Assembly (NCBI GenBank): GCA_050953425.1
Contig: JBMNMQ010000003.1
Span: forward strand, 310,001-374,000
Source: RUG100 sp050953425
GTDB lineage: Bacteria; Bacillota; Clostridia; Peptostreptococcales; Anaerovoracaceae
DNA: 64,000 nt
Reading direction: 5' to 3'
A model generated the notes under the pieces. The model saw only the letters and a list, made by a program, of their open reading frames with translations. It did not search any database and was not told where the DNA came from. Position numbers and translations under genes: made by a program. Position 1 is the stretch's first letter; each line of letters opens with the position of its first letter. Positions 1 to 8,668 of the stretch are shown here, one piece after another.

Positions 1-450
1 ATAATGGATACATCATGGACTGCCTCCTAATGTTACTCCGATCAGTCTCTTCTGTTAAAAACAATTTTATTAAAAAACCACGCATAGGTCAATCCGGCAC
101 AATATTATCCGTTAAGTCTGCACTGGTTTTCCCGTTCACATGGCAGCGGTGTGTTCGCAGGTTCGCCGGCGCATCGCCGGGAATTCGTAAAAGAGCGACA
201 GGGGTTTTCCTGCGGACGCTTGTCCTCGGCCGTCAGTGGTATGTTTGCAGCTCTGTCGAGAGACAGCGTGCAGCGCGACAAAGCAACGCCGAGCTTACCT
301 CCAGGCACTTGTCCTCGGGCGCATAGAGGTTTGTCTGCGGGATTGCGGTCGCAATCCCGCAGACAATGCTCCGCGCGCCCTGCGGAGGTGCCTTGCGGCA
401 AGACTCGGCGTTTGTGGTTTCCGTATATGGTCGTTTTTGACAGAGCTGCC

Positions 451-578
451 AACAGCGCTTCGCCCGGCCTGCGGAGGCGTCCTGCGGAAAAGCCCGTCGC
501 GCTCATTGCTCCCGGTCTGCGATGCGCTTTGGCGAAGCCTGCGAACAGTGCTTCGCCCGGCCTGCGGAGGCGTCCTGC
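451..578. repeat. Direct repeat, ~35 bp unit, two copies
   Basis: A ~35 bp unit (containing cttcgcccggcctgcggagg) occurs at 451-486 and again at 544-578, differing at about two positions. A shorter related stretch lies near 376-395. The whole 1-750 stretch is GC-rich and open in several frames, but none of those frames has a convincing ribosome binding site or a recognisable protein. I read 1-750 as non-coding repeat-bearing sequence or the decayed end of something outside the window. Confidence 0.6.
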
Positions 579-754
579 AAAATATGGCCGGTGTTCCTTT
601 TTCGCGTTAGGGAGGCTTGAGGTGAAGATGACGTTTCTTTCACCTGCGCTTTCAGGTGCCTTTCAGACAAGTGCCGCATAATACAGCCATAACCTCATTA
701 CACACTTAATTGATTTCATAATCTCCTCCACTCATTCAGTAACAGACAAAGACT

Positions 755-782
755 GATCCGCCGAAGGGCGGATCTTCTTTTT
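755..782. terminator. Hairpin with T-run, possibly bidirectional
   Basis: Eight-base stem gatccgcc / ggcggatc with a GAAG loop (755-774), followed on the + strand by ttcttttt. It lies just past the stop of the minus-strand gene ending at 797, so it probably ends that transcript. The better T-run is on the + strand. Confidence 0.5.
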
Positions 783-796
783 GGTGCCACTCGTTC

Positions 797-1081
797 CTAG
801 GAGGACAGGGAGCCGATGACTCCGGTGGCAAGGAGAATGCCCAAGATGATGCCGACAATGATCAGCCAGCAGAACTGCGACCGGGCGTAATTGCGGCGGT
901 TGATGTTCGAGCTGCTGAAGCTCCAGACAATGGCGAGGATCAGTCCTACGACCGGGATGGCAAACAGCAGCTGATATCCGAAGTAGCCCCACATGCTGAT
1001 GGGCTGATACTGTGCCGGCAGCGTGGTCTGGTTCGGGTTTCCGGGGTTGTACGTGTTGTTTCCATTCGTGTTGCTGTTCAA
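797..1081 (-). CDS. Small two-TM membrane protein, unknown function
   Basis: 94-residue product. I chose the TTG at 1081 because a purine-rich ribosome binding site (ggagaaggaaaggaa) sits just before it; the longer open frame upstream lacks a start with such a site. The N-terminal ~28 residues are polar and Asn/Gly/Pro/Gln-rich. Two hydrophobic segments follow (about residues 34-54 and 70-90), separated by a basic loop containing NRRNYARSQ. This is the layout of small membrane proteins often seen beside zinc-ribbon or DUF4190-like proteins. No enzymatic motif is visible. It stands alone, with a hairpin downstream. Function unknown. Confidence 0.65.
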   Translation of the reverse strand: MNSNTNGNNTYNPGNPNQTTLPAQYQPISMWGYFGYQLLFAIPVVGLILAIVWSFSSSNINRRNYARSQFCWLIIVGIILGILLATGVIGSLSS

Positions 1082-1413
1082 GATTCTTTCCTTTCCTTCT
1101 CCTGAGTTTCGCTGCAGCGGGTTGCTGCAGCGGGTTGCTGCTCTCTTCGGTTTTCGGCGCGAAAAAGATCGCGCCGGAAAATCCTGAAAGATACACATAC
1201 ATTTTATCACAGATTGTACGCAAACAGAACCAAAACACATTAAATCACATCAGATTACTGTAATTTTGCGGTAAATTCGGCGAATGCTCCGGCTGTCGAC
1301 GGGTTGGCTGTTGACCCGGATCTTCAGCAGGATAGATGCGGGTATTCCTGCGTTTTTTCACGCTTTGCGCAGAATGAAACGGCCGGTCCTGCCGCTTGCC
1401 CCAGTGTTCGGCC

Positions 1414-1445
1414 AAACAGAAACGGCCGGCACTGTGTGCCGGCCG
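1414..1445 (-). terminator. Rho-independent terminator after the 1469-3427 gene
   Basis: Ten-base perfect stem cggccggcac / gtgccggccg with a 3-nt loop (1423-1445). On the minus strand it is followed by TTTCTGTTT. It lies about 25 nt beyond the stop of the secreted-protein gene. The rest of 1082-1413 shows nothing convincing. Confidence 0.8.
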
Positions 1446-1468
1446 CTCGCAAAAGATTACGCAGAAAT

Positions 1469-3427
1469 TTATTTCACGGTGACGGTGACGCCCTTCCAGA
1501 GGCCGTTTTGGGCGACGATGTAGACGGTGCATTTGCCTTTCTTTTTGGCTTTAATTTTACCGTGTTCATTGACGACGGCCACCGCCTTGTTCGAAGACAG
1601 ATACCGCCGGTATGCGGCATGGCTGGTCTTGAGCAGCTTTTTGCCGCGTTTTACGCGGTACAGCTTTGACTTCAGAGTCTTCGTTTTTCCGGTTTTCAAT
1701 GTCGCGGAGCGAATCGCCGGCTTGATCGATTTCGTGTTCGTGAATTTCCTGTTGCCGGAAAGATTTCCCGCGATTGAGTGTGTCAGGAAACTCGAGGCGA
1801 TGTACGTCTTTTTGCCCTTTGCATATTTGTACGCGCGCACGCGGCACTTGTACGTTGTTCCGCATTGCAGGCCCTTCTTCGTCCAGACCCTCTTTTTCCC
1901 GGCGCGCACCGTTTTTACTTTTTTCAACCGGTATTTTTTGCTGCCAAAGTTGCACTTAGCGAAGTAAATGTCGTATCCGGCCGCGCCGCGGACATTTGTC
2001 CAGCGGATCGTCTGCGAGGTCTTTCCTTTGGCCGTCGCAGAAGCGAGCAGGATGGAACGCGGCGCTTTCGGCTTCTTCGGCTTGTTCGGCTTTGTCGAAT
2101 CCGGCTTCAGGCTGAGCTGTTTCATCGCGCTGGCATAATCCGTCTGCCTGTCGCCGTTTCTCTGCTCGGAAAAGAGGTAGACCTTGTCCTTAGCGGCGTC
2201 GAAGCTCGTCGGCAGCGTCAGCTGCAGCGTGCCGGATGCATCCGCTGCGGCTGCGGTGCTCTTCAGATTCCCGTAATACAGCGGCGTGCCGTTGTCATCG
2301 ACGACCATCGCCGAGATATATTCGTTCTCGCCGATCGAGGCACCGGAATAAGTGACGGTGAGTGTATTGCCGTTCACGGCAGTCGTTTTGGCCTCGAAAG
2401 CACGCGAAGAATCCTTCAATGTCAGTTTGAGTGCCTGCGGCGCATTCGTGCTTACGGCGGTCAGAGCGTCTTTCCCTTCTGCACCGCTGACTTTGCCCTC
2501 GCTGTCTTTATAGCTCGAGGTGAACAGGATCGAGTCGGGATTCAGGTTCATCGCCGGACGCATCGAGAAAGGCGAGTCTTTCACGGGGTGTCGAACGAGC
2601 TGGCCCGCTTTGGCCTTGATCGTTCCGGGGAGGGTTTGATCATAGTCATACACGGAGGTGACCAGCGCCTGCTTGGTTGTGCTGCCGTTGTAGGTGTCGT
2701 CGGGCCAGGCAGTGCGCAGGCCGTACTGCATATTGAAAAAGCCAAAGTCCGGATCCTCGGCCCCGCACACCCGGTGCGCATCATCGACAAACCCGTAGTC
2801 CTGGTTCAGCACTTCCGCGGCAGAGAGCAGAAATACCTTGTCTCCGTTCAGGATGTTGTCTGAGGCGATGCTGGTGAACTCTCTCTGCTGCTGGCCGGCA
2901 ATACCGAGCTGATCCCAGAGCGTCACCGTCAGGGCCGGGTCGCTCTTCGTCGTCCCGACGATTGCCGCTTTTTCTTTTTTCGAAAAAGCATCGTCGTAGT
3001 ACGAGCCGCACCACGACCGCACATTGCTTTCTTGATAGTCACTGCTGTACGGCTCTGAAGTATCAAAATCCCCCGAATAGCCGGTCTGGCACTGGTCGGC
3101 GATCAGGAAAATCGGTGACGTAACGCCGTCCGAATACGTCCCGCCGTTGCCGCTCGTCGAAGCCACATCCCAGCAGACCGGCTCTTCAGGATTTCCCTCC
3201 TTCAACGGCGCGGCGTAATTGCCGTAATAGATATACGTGTATTTGTCGCTGGCGCTGTCGTAGCCTGCGATGCCGTTCGTTCCCATGCTTATCATGCCCT
3301 GGCTTGTGCCGGCCTTCGCGCGGCCGGGTGTGCCCGGCAGCGTCGGAAAAAATACCAGCGCCGTCGCCAGTGCCAGGACAACGGCCAGCCCTCGCAGCAA
3401 TTTTTTCTTGATTCTGAGTTGCACCAT
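1469..3427 (-). CDS. Large secreted protein with DUF6273-like, fibronectin-III-like and Ig-like regions
   Basis: 652 residues. The start has a textbook site (gaggaggcaaaacc-ATG). Residues 1-38 form a signal peptide (basic start, hydrophobic core, cleavage near AKAG). Residues ~60-310 contain the pattern of the DUF6273 family, found in clostridial surface proteins: SPIFLIADQ, a W-C-rich SNVRSWCGSYYDDAF segment, and a later RPAMNL. A beta-rich ~310-440 region follows, then a Pro/Lys-rich linker, a fibronectin-III-like stretch (WTNVRGAAGYDIYFAK), and a C-terminal part with a bacterial Ig-like group 2 signature (SSNKAVAVVNEHGKIKAKKKG). There is no LPXTG motif or transmembrane anchor, so release or non-covalent wall attachment is likely. 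Its role is unknown; adhesion or carbohydrate display is only a guess. Confidence 0.85.
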   Translation of the reverse strand: MVQLRIKKKLLRGLAVVLALATALVFFPTLPGTPGRAKAGTSQGMISMGTNGIAGYDSASDKYTYIYYGNYAAPLKEGNPEEPVCWDVASTSGNGGTYSDGVTSPIFLIADQCQTGYSGDFDTSEPYSSDYQESNVRSWCGSYYDDAFSKKEKAAIVGTTKSDPALTVTLWDQLGIAGQQQREFTSIASDNILNGDKVFLLSAAEVLNQDYGFVDDAHRVCGAEDPDFGFFNMQYGLRTAWPDDTYNGSTTKQALVTSVYDYDQTLPGTIKAKAGQLVRHPVKDSPFSMRPAMNLNPDSILFTSSYKDSEGKVSGAEGKDALTAVSTNAPQALKLTLKDSSRAFEAKTTAVNGNTLTVTYSGASIGENEYISAMVVDDNGTPLYYGNLKSTAAAADASGTLQLTLPTSFDAAKDKVYLFSEQRNGDRQTDYASAMKQLSLKPDSTKPNKPKKPKAPRSILLASATAKGKTSQTIRWTNVRGAAGYDIYFAKCNFGSKKYRLKKVKTVRAGKKRVWTKKGLQCGTTYKCRVRAYKYAKGKKTYIASSFLTHSIAGNLSGNRKFTNTKSIKPAIRSATLKTGKTKTLKSKLYRVKRGKKLLKTSHAAYRRYLSSNKAVAVVNEHGKIKAKKKGKCTVYIVAQNGLWKGVTVTVK

Positions 3428-3719
3428 GGTTTTGCCTCCTCTACTGCATGCTTTGCTATTGTGATTACCATTATATGGGAAAGCGGTATAAAAGACAAGT
3501 CGGCCTGCCGCGGTACCGCGTTTGTTATAACCTGTGGCACTGATACAGCCGGCGCAGCAATGCGAAAGGCTCGGGCAGGAAAGAGGATGGACAGGTGAAC
3601 GGTTCGGTGCTGTAGTGCAGTGGTTTCTGCCAATGAGGAAGGTTGAAAAATGTCGGTTATTCGTCGTTTCGTCGTCGTACTCGGTGCCGGCAGTTTGTTG
3701 TCTTACTCGGTGTCGGCAG

Positions 3720-3749
3720 TTGTGATTGCATCTCGCTTTTTGCTATAAT
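3720..3749 (+). promoter_or_regulatory. Putative sigma-70-type promoter for the XRE gene
   Basis: TTGTGA (3720-3725), 18 nt, then an extended -10 TGC-TATAAT (3741-3749), 46 nt before the ATG at 3796. A 26-bp-spaced direct repeat (actcggtgNcggcagtt at about 3679 and 3705) lies just upstream and could be an operator for the XRE protein itself. The remainder of 3428-3678 shows nothing I can name. Confidence 0.55.
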
Positions 3750-3795
3750 CAATTTATGCTGAAAGCAAAGAAATGAGTGTACATGAAGGAGAACT

Positions 3796-4317
3796 ATGGA
3801 AAACATTAAAAGAGCGAAGGAAGACAGCGATAATATTTATCTTCAGTGCCGAAAAGAGAAAGGATATACTCGTGCAGAAGCATGTGAGCTGATGGATTTT
3901 GTGTCGCAGAGTCGCCTTGAAAAGGTTGAAAATGAAAAATCTCCCGTACGACCGGAAGAAGTGGCAGCCATGGCGAAAGCCTATGGGAAACCGGAACTGT
4001 GCAATTACTACTGCACGCACGAATGCCCCATCGGGCAGAAGTATGTCCCGCAGCTGGAGATCAATGATCTGGCACATCTCGCGCTTCAATTGATCAGTTC
4101 CATCAATTCTTTTGAGAAGACGAAGGATCGCTTGATCGAGATTGCTGCAGACGGGCAGATCTCAGAAGAGGAGCTCCCTGATTTTGCCAAGGTAGAAGAA
4201 GGCGCAGAACAGCTATCCGTTGCTGTTGAGTCGCTGTCGCTGTGGATCAGCAGCATGATAGAATCGGGTATGATCAACAAGGAACGATTTGAAGCCATTA
4301 AGAAGACTATAAAATAA
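3796..4317 (+). CDS. XRE-family helix-turn-helix regulator
   Basis: 173 residues with ribosome binding site gaaggag before the ATG. The N-terminal ~60 residues form a Cro/C1-type HTH (CRKEKGYTRAEACELM ... SRLEKVENEK ... EEVAAMAKAYGKPELC). A Cys-bearing segment, CNYYCTHECPIGQ, comes next, followed by a helical C-terminal half that probably mediates oligomerisation. This layout (XRE domain plus Cys motif plus helical tail) is common in clostridial genomes; the regulated genes are generally unknown. It sits upstream of the small-peptide cluster at 4.5-5.4 kb and has its own promoter and terminator. Control of that cluster is plausible but not shown. Confidence 0.85.
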   Translation: MENIKRAKEDSDNIYLQCRKEKGYTRAEACELMDFVSQSRLEKVENEKSPVRPEEVAAMAKAYGKPELCNYYCTHECPIGQKYVPQLEINDLAHLALQLISSINSFEKTKDRLIEIAADGQISEEELPDFAKVEEGAEQLSVAVESLSLWISSMIESGMINKERFEAIKKTIK

Positions 4318-4346
4318 CAGAGACTGCGATCTCTTTCGGTGCTGAA

Positions 4347-4391
4347 AAGTGCAGCAGTTAGGACTTTTCTCTAATTGCTGCACTTTTTTTT
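4347..4391 (+). terminator. Rho-independent terminator after the XRE gene
   Basis: Fifteen-base stem aagtgcagcagttag / ctaattgctgcactt, with one G-T type mismatch and a 9-nt loop, followed by a run of T. It sits 30 nt past the stop codon. Confidence 0.85.
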
Positions 4392-4511
4392 GCCAAAACA
4401 GAAAAATATCCACCTTGTTTTTGCCGAATCGGTAATACCAATATAACCCCGTCTGGCTTACACTATTATCATCAAATAAAGCAAAGAGAAAGGAAGGAGG
4501 CACAGGATACA

Positions 4512-4676
4512 ATGGTAATACAGTCAGAAATGAACTGTAAGAAACGGATTTATATTTGCAGGCTGTTGGAAAAGATGGAGAAACATCCGGGATATTGCAT
4601 TGAAGCCGGTTTGGCGAATATGTCACAGTGGTCTCCTTCAGATAACAGCAATAGTACGAGAGGAGCAAAAAGATGA
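4512..4676 (+). CDS. 54-residue protein upstream of the small-peptide family
   Basis: An ATG preceded by aaggaagg-agg (spacing about 11) opens 54 codons. The product starts MVIQSEMNCKKRIYICRLLE and contains the phrase KMEKHPGYCIEAGL. The stop codon (TGA, 4674-4676) overlaps the ATG of the next gene in an ATGA arrangement, which implies translational coupling. Short proteins with a KxIYICxLxEKMEK-like start are seen beside XRE genes in clostridia, but I cannot assign a family. The overlap and ribosome binding site argue that it is real. Confidence 0.5.
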   Translation: MVIQSEMNCKKRIYICRLLEKMEKHPGYCIEAGLANMSQWSPSDNSNSTRGAKR

Positions 4677-4822
4677 ACGGAATTATAAAAGGAATGATCA
4701 TTGCACTGGTCTTTGTGTATATTGTTTCGCCGGTGGATGCTTTCCCCGGACCGATTGACGACATCATTGTTGCACTGCTGGGGCTGGCGGCGCAGAAACG
4801 AGTGGGCCGGGCCCAGGGATAA
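4673..4822 (+). CDS. 49-residue hydrophobic peptide, DUF1232/YkvA-like motif (copy 1)
   Basis: One hydrophobic segment (about residues 3-20) followed by SPVDAFPGPIDDIIVALLGL and a basic tail AAQKRVGR. The P-DxxPG-xDD pattern resembles the core of the DUF1232 (YkvA-like) family, here reduced to a single helix plus motif. Start overlaps the stop of the 54-residue gene. First of three homologous genes in tandem and the most diverged of them. Role unknown; a small membrane-associated protein is the safe description. Confidence 0.65.
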   Translation: MNGIIKGMIIALVFVYIVSPVDAFPGPIDDIIVALLGLAAQKRVGRAQG

Positions 4823-4943
4823 GGTTCAGGCGGAAAAGATCGATGCTGTGACTTGTGAACAATCACACATTGCTGAAATTGCCGGAGCACAGCGGCGCGA
4901 AATGATGGCACGATGTGTCTGCGAATTTTGCAAGGAGGACAAA

Positions 4944-5099
4944 ATGAAAATGAATAATGTGATAAAAGGAATGCTGATTGCCTTGATTCTGGTATATGCT
5001 GTTTCCCCGGTAGATGCTTTCCCCGGACCGGTTGACGACATTATTGTCATACTGCTGGGACTGGCAGCGCAGAAACGAGTGGGCCGGGCCCAGGGATAA
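4944..5099 (+). CDS. 51-residue hydrophobic peptide, DUF1232/YkvA-like motif (copy 2)
   Basis: ATG placed 5 nt after aaggagg. Sequence pattern MKMNNVIKGM, a hydrophobic helix, then SPVDAFPGPVDDIIVILLGL and AAQKRVGRAQG. The frame stays open upstream, through the spacer and into copy 1, but the strong ribosome binding site places the start here. Probably made from the same transcript as copies 1 and 3. Confidence 0.7.
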   Translation: MKMNNVIKGMLIALILVYAVSPVDAFPGPVDDIIVILLGLAAQKRVGRAQG

Positions 5100-5220
5100 G
5101 GTTCAGGCGGAAAAAATCGATGCTGTGACTTGTGAACAATCACACATTGCTGAAATTGCCGGAGCACAGCGGCGCGAAATGATGGCACGATGTGTCTGCG
5201 AATTTTGCAAGGAGGACAAA

Positions 5221-5376
5221 ATGAAAATGAATAATGTGATAAAAGGAATGCTGATCGCCCTGATTCTGATATATGCTATTTCCCCGGTAGATGCTTTCCC
5301 CGGACCGGTTGACGACATTATTGTCATACTGCTGGGGCTGGCGGCGCAGAAACGAGTGGGTCGAATCAATAACTGA
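5221..5376 (+). CDS. 51-residue hydrophobic peptide, DUF1232/YkvA-like motif (copy 3)
   Basis: Same ribosome binding site (aaggaggacaaa-ATG) and almost the same protein as copy 2. It differs mainly at V/I positions in the helix and at the C-terminus, which ends RVGRINN instead of RVGRAQG. The end of this copy marks the end of the tandem duplication. The next gene is on the other strand. Confidence 0.7.
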   Translation: MKMNNVIKGMLIALILIYAISPVDAFPGPVDDIIVILLGLAAQKRVGRINN

Positions 5377-5464
5377 ACGCATCAGTTGCAGACTGCACAG
5401 AAGGTGCATATTATCCAGATCAAAACGACATTTCATATACAGGCGAAAGTCGCGGCTCGGAACT

Positions 5465-6391
5465 TCACTGCCGCGTCTGCGCTCGCAGACGCAGCAGTTC
5501 CAGCCGCGCCTTTTCGCGGATCACGAAGAGACCGGCGGCGATCACAACGATGCCGCCGATGATCTGCAGAAGAGACAGTTCCTGCCCCAGAAGCAGTACG
5601 CCGAAAATGGCGGTGGTCACCGGAAGGAAGTTGGAGTAGATGCTGGCGATCGTCGGGCCCAGGTTCTTGATGCCGATGACATAGGCCAGGAAGCCGAAGC
5701 CGGCACTGGCCAGCCCCAGGTAGACGACTTCCAGAATGACACGGGACGTGAGCTGTACCGGGTCGGGAAGATGGCACAGGGAATACGGCAGCGTCATCAG
5801 GCAGGCGAAGACCATCTGGTAGAAGGCTACCAGGATGGCGGAATAGCTGCTGGCGATTTTGTCGGTGAGAAAATTATAGCAGACCCAGGAAGCCATCGCG
5901 CCGAGACAGAAAAAGTAGCCGACGACCTTTCCGCCGGTCGGCATGGATATTCCGCCTCCGATTGTGAGGACGATGCCGGCGATGTTGATGCACATGAACA
6001 GCACCAGCATGCCGCTCGGCCTGCGTTTGAACAGAAGTCGCTCGACGATAATGGACAGTACCGGCACAAAGCCGAGTACAATCGTGATGACGGCCACGGG
6101 AAGAGTGTCCATCGCCTTGTATTCGCAGAAGAAGTACATGACCTCGCCAAACAGCGAGCATAACACGACCAGCAGCAGATCCTGCCGCCGCAGCTTTTGA
6201 AATCCCGACGTGAACGCTAAAATCAGCGCGACGGCACCGATGCCGATGACGTATTTGAAGGTCATCAGGGTGACCGGGTCGATGACCGCCAGCGCATCCT
6301 TGGCCAGTGCATATTCCAGACCCCAGCTGGTGACCAGCAGCGTCATTAAGAAATGGTAACGGCCCTTTCCGGCTTTTGCCTGTTTCGCCAT
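5465..6391 (-). CDS. DMT-superfamily transporter (two EamA domains)
   Basis: 308 residues from the ATG at 6391, which has an aggaag site 4-5 nt upstream; an in-frame ATG at 6403 is an alternative. About ten hydrophobic segments are arranged as two homologous halves. EamA-type hallmarks include TSWGLEYALAKDAL near the start, PVAVITIVLGFVPVLSIIVE at the end of the first half, and TIASIYSNFLPVTTAIFGVL with GQELSLLQIIGG in the second. Members export metabolites or amino acids; the substrate cannot be told from sequence. It is a monocistronic minus-strand gene with a ~220-nt leader from the putative -10 at 6621-6629. I saw no recognisable riboswitch in that leader. Confidence 0.85.
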   Translation of the reverse strand: MAKQAKAGKGRYHFLMTLLVTSWGLEYALAKDALAVIDPVTLMTFKYVIGIGAVALILAFTSGFQKLRRQDLLLVVLCSLFGEVMYFFCEYKAMDTLPVAVITIVLGFVPVLSIIVERLLFKRRPSGMLVLFMCINIAGIVLTIGGGISMPTGGKVVGYFFCLGAMASWVCYNFLTDKIASSYSAILVAFYQMVFACLMTLPYSLCHLPDPVQLTSRVILEVVYLGLASAGFGFLAYVIGIKNLGPTIASIYSNFLPVTTAIFGVLLLGQELSLLQIIGGIVVIAAGLFVIREKARLELLRLRAQTRQ

Positions 6392-6620
6392 TGACTTCCT
6401 CATTTCTGTTGGATTCGTTTCCTCGCATCCGTCGATCCCTGGTTTCTTTGACCTTGTCGGTACCTGCGGGTCGTGCGGACGTGCTTTCAAACCGCCAGCG
6501 GCAGTGACTGCACCCCGTTCGGCTCGTCAGACTGAAGGACGAAGATCGGGAGCGGGGAAAATGGTCAGTCTCTGTTCGGTCGATGCTCTGCGGTCAGCAG
6601 AGAGGCAGAAAAGCACTCAT

Positions 6621-6629
6621 ATTATAGCA
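6621..6629 (-). promoter_or_regulatory. Extended -10 element for the DMT transporter
   Basis: The minus strand reads TGC-TATAAT here. The -35 is weak, as expected for an extended -10 promoter. It implies a leader of about 220 nt before the ATG at 6391. Confidence 0.4.
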
Positions 6630-6811
6630 TAAATTGAAGAAGACATTCTTCGTAATTTGCAAATCCAACTTGAACAGCAGTGTATGACCAGACCGACTGC
6701 ACCTTAATTGCTGCATCCGTCTGATCGAGGAATTCATCAAAGGGCTATTCCGAAGTGCGGCGGCTCAACTGCTTTCCGGGCAAGGCGTTCATCTGGATCT
6801 CTTTCGCTCAG

Positions 6812-6926
6812 TTGTTAGTACTTCAGATCACTTTACAATGAACGATACAAAGAAACAGCTGACAAATCGCGATTTTTATGTCAGAATAGAACTGCATGGG
6901 TTCCCGCCATGGGTGGACATGGCGGG
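6812..6926 (+). promoter_or_regulatory. Putative promoter and hairpin in the long gap before the NCS2 permease
   Basis: TTGTTA (6812-6817), 16 nt, then TACAAT (6834-6839). A 9-bp perfect hairpin, cccgccatg / catggcggg with a 6-nt loop (6903-6926), is followed by a T-rich stretch agttctttgtttt. This could be a terminator or attenuator in the leader of the permease gene at 7161. I looked for a purine riboswitch here because of the permease and do not see the conserved loop sequences. The rest of 6630-7160 shows nothing else. Confidence 0.4.
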
Positions 6927-7160
6927 AGTTCTTTGTTTTCGCAGTGCGGGGAACGGGACGGCGGTCTCCGGCTGCGGCAGGGTCATAGCCGGCGCGGAGG
7001 CTGCAGCTGCGTACCGTTGCAGCTGTGTCGGTGCGAGAAAGCGCTGCGGCAGAGCGGCGCAGGTGCTGTACGAATGCGGTGCGGATGCCCGGCAGAGCGG
7101 CGCAGGTACGGACCCGCGATCGATTGACTGCCGTCGAGTTGTAATGAATGTGGAGTATCT

Positions 7161-8516
7161 ATGGAAAAAATCTTTAATCTGAGCGAGGCCGGCACCAGTC
7201 CGCGCAATGAAGTTGTGGGCGGGGTGACGACGTTCTTGTCGATGGTGTACATCCTCGCTGTCAATCCGAGCATCCTCAGTGCGGCGGGGATGAACGCGTC
7301 GGCGGTCTTTACGGCCACCACCGTTTCCGCGGCGTTCGCGACGCTGCTGATGGCGTTTCTGGCCAACTACCCGGTGGCACTGGCTTCCGGTATGGGTCTG
7401 AACGCTTACTTTGCGTATACGGTCTGCGGCGACCTCGCCAAGGCCGGCGTGCAGGACCCCTGGCAGGTCGCGCTGGCGGCGGTTCTCGTCGAAGGTATCT
7501 GCTTCATCCTGCTGACACTGTGCAAGTTCAGGGAAGCGCTGGTCAACGATCTGCCGCGCAATCTGAAGCTGGGCATTACCTCCGGCATCGGCCTGTTTAT
7601 CGCCTTCATCGGCATGGAAAACGCCGGCATTGTGGTCGACAGCGAATCGACGCTGGTGACGCTGGGCGACCTCGGCAGCGCGCCGGTGGCGCTGGCGCTG
7701 ATCGGCCTGCTGGTTGTCATCATTCTCTGGCATTTCAAGGTACCGGGGTATATTCTCTGGGGCATTCTTGTTACCTGGGCGCTGGGCATGATTGCGCAGG
7801 TGGGCGGCTGGTATCATGTGGATCCGGCCGCGGGCAGCTACAGCGTGTTCCCGGATCTGTCCGGCGGTATTCATATTGCGGCACCGCCGGCGTTCCAGTT
7901 TGCTTTTTCCTATGCGGCACACCACTTGGTCGATTTTATTGTGGTGGTCTTTTCCTTCATCTTTGTCGACCTGTTCGATACGGCCGGAACCTTGATCGGG
8001 ATCTGCAACAAGGCGAATCTGCTGGATGAAAACGGCAACATGCCGCGCGCCGGACGGGCGCTGATGAGTGATGCGGTCGGCACGGTCTTCGGCGCCTGCA
8101 TGGGTACCAGCACCGTAACCAGCTATGCCGAGTCCTTTACCGGTGTAGCGGCCGGCGCCCGTACGGGACTGGCTTCCGTGGTGACGGGTCTGCTCTTCCT
8201 CGCGGCGCTGCCGCTGGCACCGGTCTTCACGGCGATTCCTTCGTTTGCCACGGCACCGGCGCTGATGTTCGTCGGCCTGGCCATGCTCGACAACGTTCGC
8301 GACATGGACTTCACCGAGGACGCGGCCGCGGCGGTGAGCGGCTTCCTGGCGATGGTGATGATGCCGTTTACGGATTCGATTGCCAACGGCATCATGTTCG
8401 GCATGCTGTCGTTTGCGATCGTGCGGATTTTCCAGGGCCGCGCCAGAGATGTACACGCGGTCGTCTGGATTTCCGCGGCGATTTTCGTGGTGCGGATTAT
8501 CACCCTGGTCGTTTGA
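7161..8516 (+). CDS. NCS2 family purine permease, AzgA/PbuG type (guanine/hypoxanthine)
   Basis: 451 residues, the usual length for this branch of the NCS2 (nucleobase:cation symporter 2) family. The N-terminus EVVGGVTTFLSMVYILAVNP is the hallmark of the AzgA/PbuG/PbuO subgroup. Other family features are SGMGLNAYFAYTVC, GLFIAFIGMENAGIV, a DLFDTAGTLIGI motif and GTSTVTSYAES in TM10. About twelve to fourteen membrane segments. Predicted role: uptake of guanine, hypoxanthine or adenine at the cytoplasmic membrane. It is monocistronic with a long leader. Exact substrate is inferred from family only. Confidence 0.9.
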   Translation: MEKIFNLSEAGTSPRNEVVGGVTTFLSMVYILAVNPSILSAAGMNASAVFTATTVSAAFATLLMAFLANYPVALASGMGLNAYFAYTVCGDLAKAGVQDPWQVALAAVLVEGICFILLTLCKFREALVNDLPRNLKLGITSGIGLFIAFIGMENAGIVVDSESTLVTLGDLGSAPVALALIGLLVVIILWHFKVPGYILWGILVTWALGMIAQVGGWYHVDPAAGSYSVFPDLSGGIHIAAPPAFQFAFSYAAHHLVDFIVVVFSFIFVDLFDTAGTLIGICNKANLLDENGNMPRAGRALMSDAVGTVFGACMGTSTVTSYAESFTGVAAGARTGLASVVTGLLFLAALPLAPVFTAIPSFATAPALMFVGLAMLDNVRDMDFTEDAAAAVSGFLAMVMMPFTDSIANGIMFGMLSFAIVRIFQGRARDVHAVVWISAAIFVVRIITLVV

Positions 8517-8668
8517 CGGAAAACCCGATCCTGCCGGCGGGTTTCGCCCGTGAGCAGGCATTCGCGTGCCGGTGAAAGCCGCGGTCGACGCCGCGGTCCG
8601 GGACGAATCCGCAAGCGGTGCAGGAGATGCGTGCGGCGCTGCCCGGCCGACGGAGACAGAAAGGAAAA

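Larger units (their letters stand above)
4823..5376. repeat. 277-bp tandem duplication carrying copies 2 and 3 of the small-peptide gene
   Basis: 4823-5099 and 5100-5376 are near-identical 277-bp units: about 121 nt of spacer (ggttcaggcggaaaa... to aaggaggacaaa) plus a 156-nt gene. Differences are a few single bases and the last codons of the gene. The intergenic spacer is conserved as well as the gene, so the duplication is recent or maintained by conversion. Confidence 0.9.

Noticed and set aside
5291..6163. 290-codon plus-strand frame over the DMT transporter
   Set aside because: Antisense of the transporter; the EamA motifs are on the minus strand.
6640..7160. Purine riboswitch before the NCS2 permease
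   Set aside because: I looked for the conserved loop and junction words of the purine aptamer and did not find them; only a hairpin with a T-rich tail is supported.
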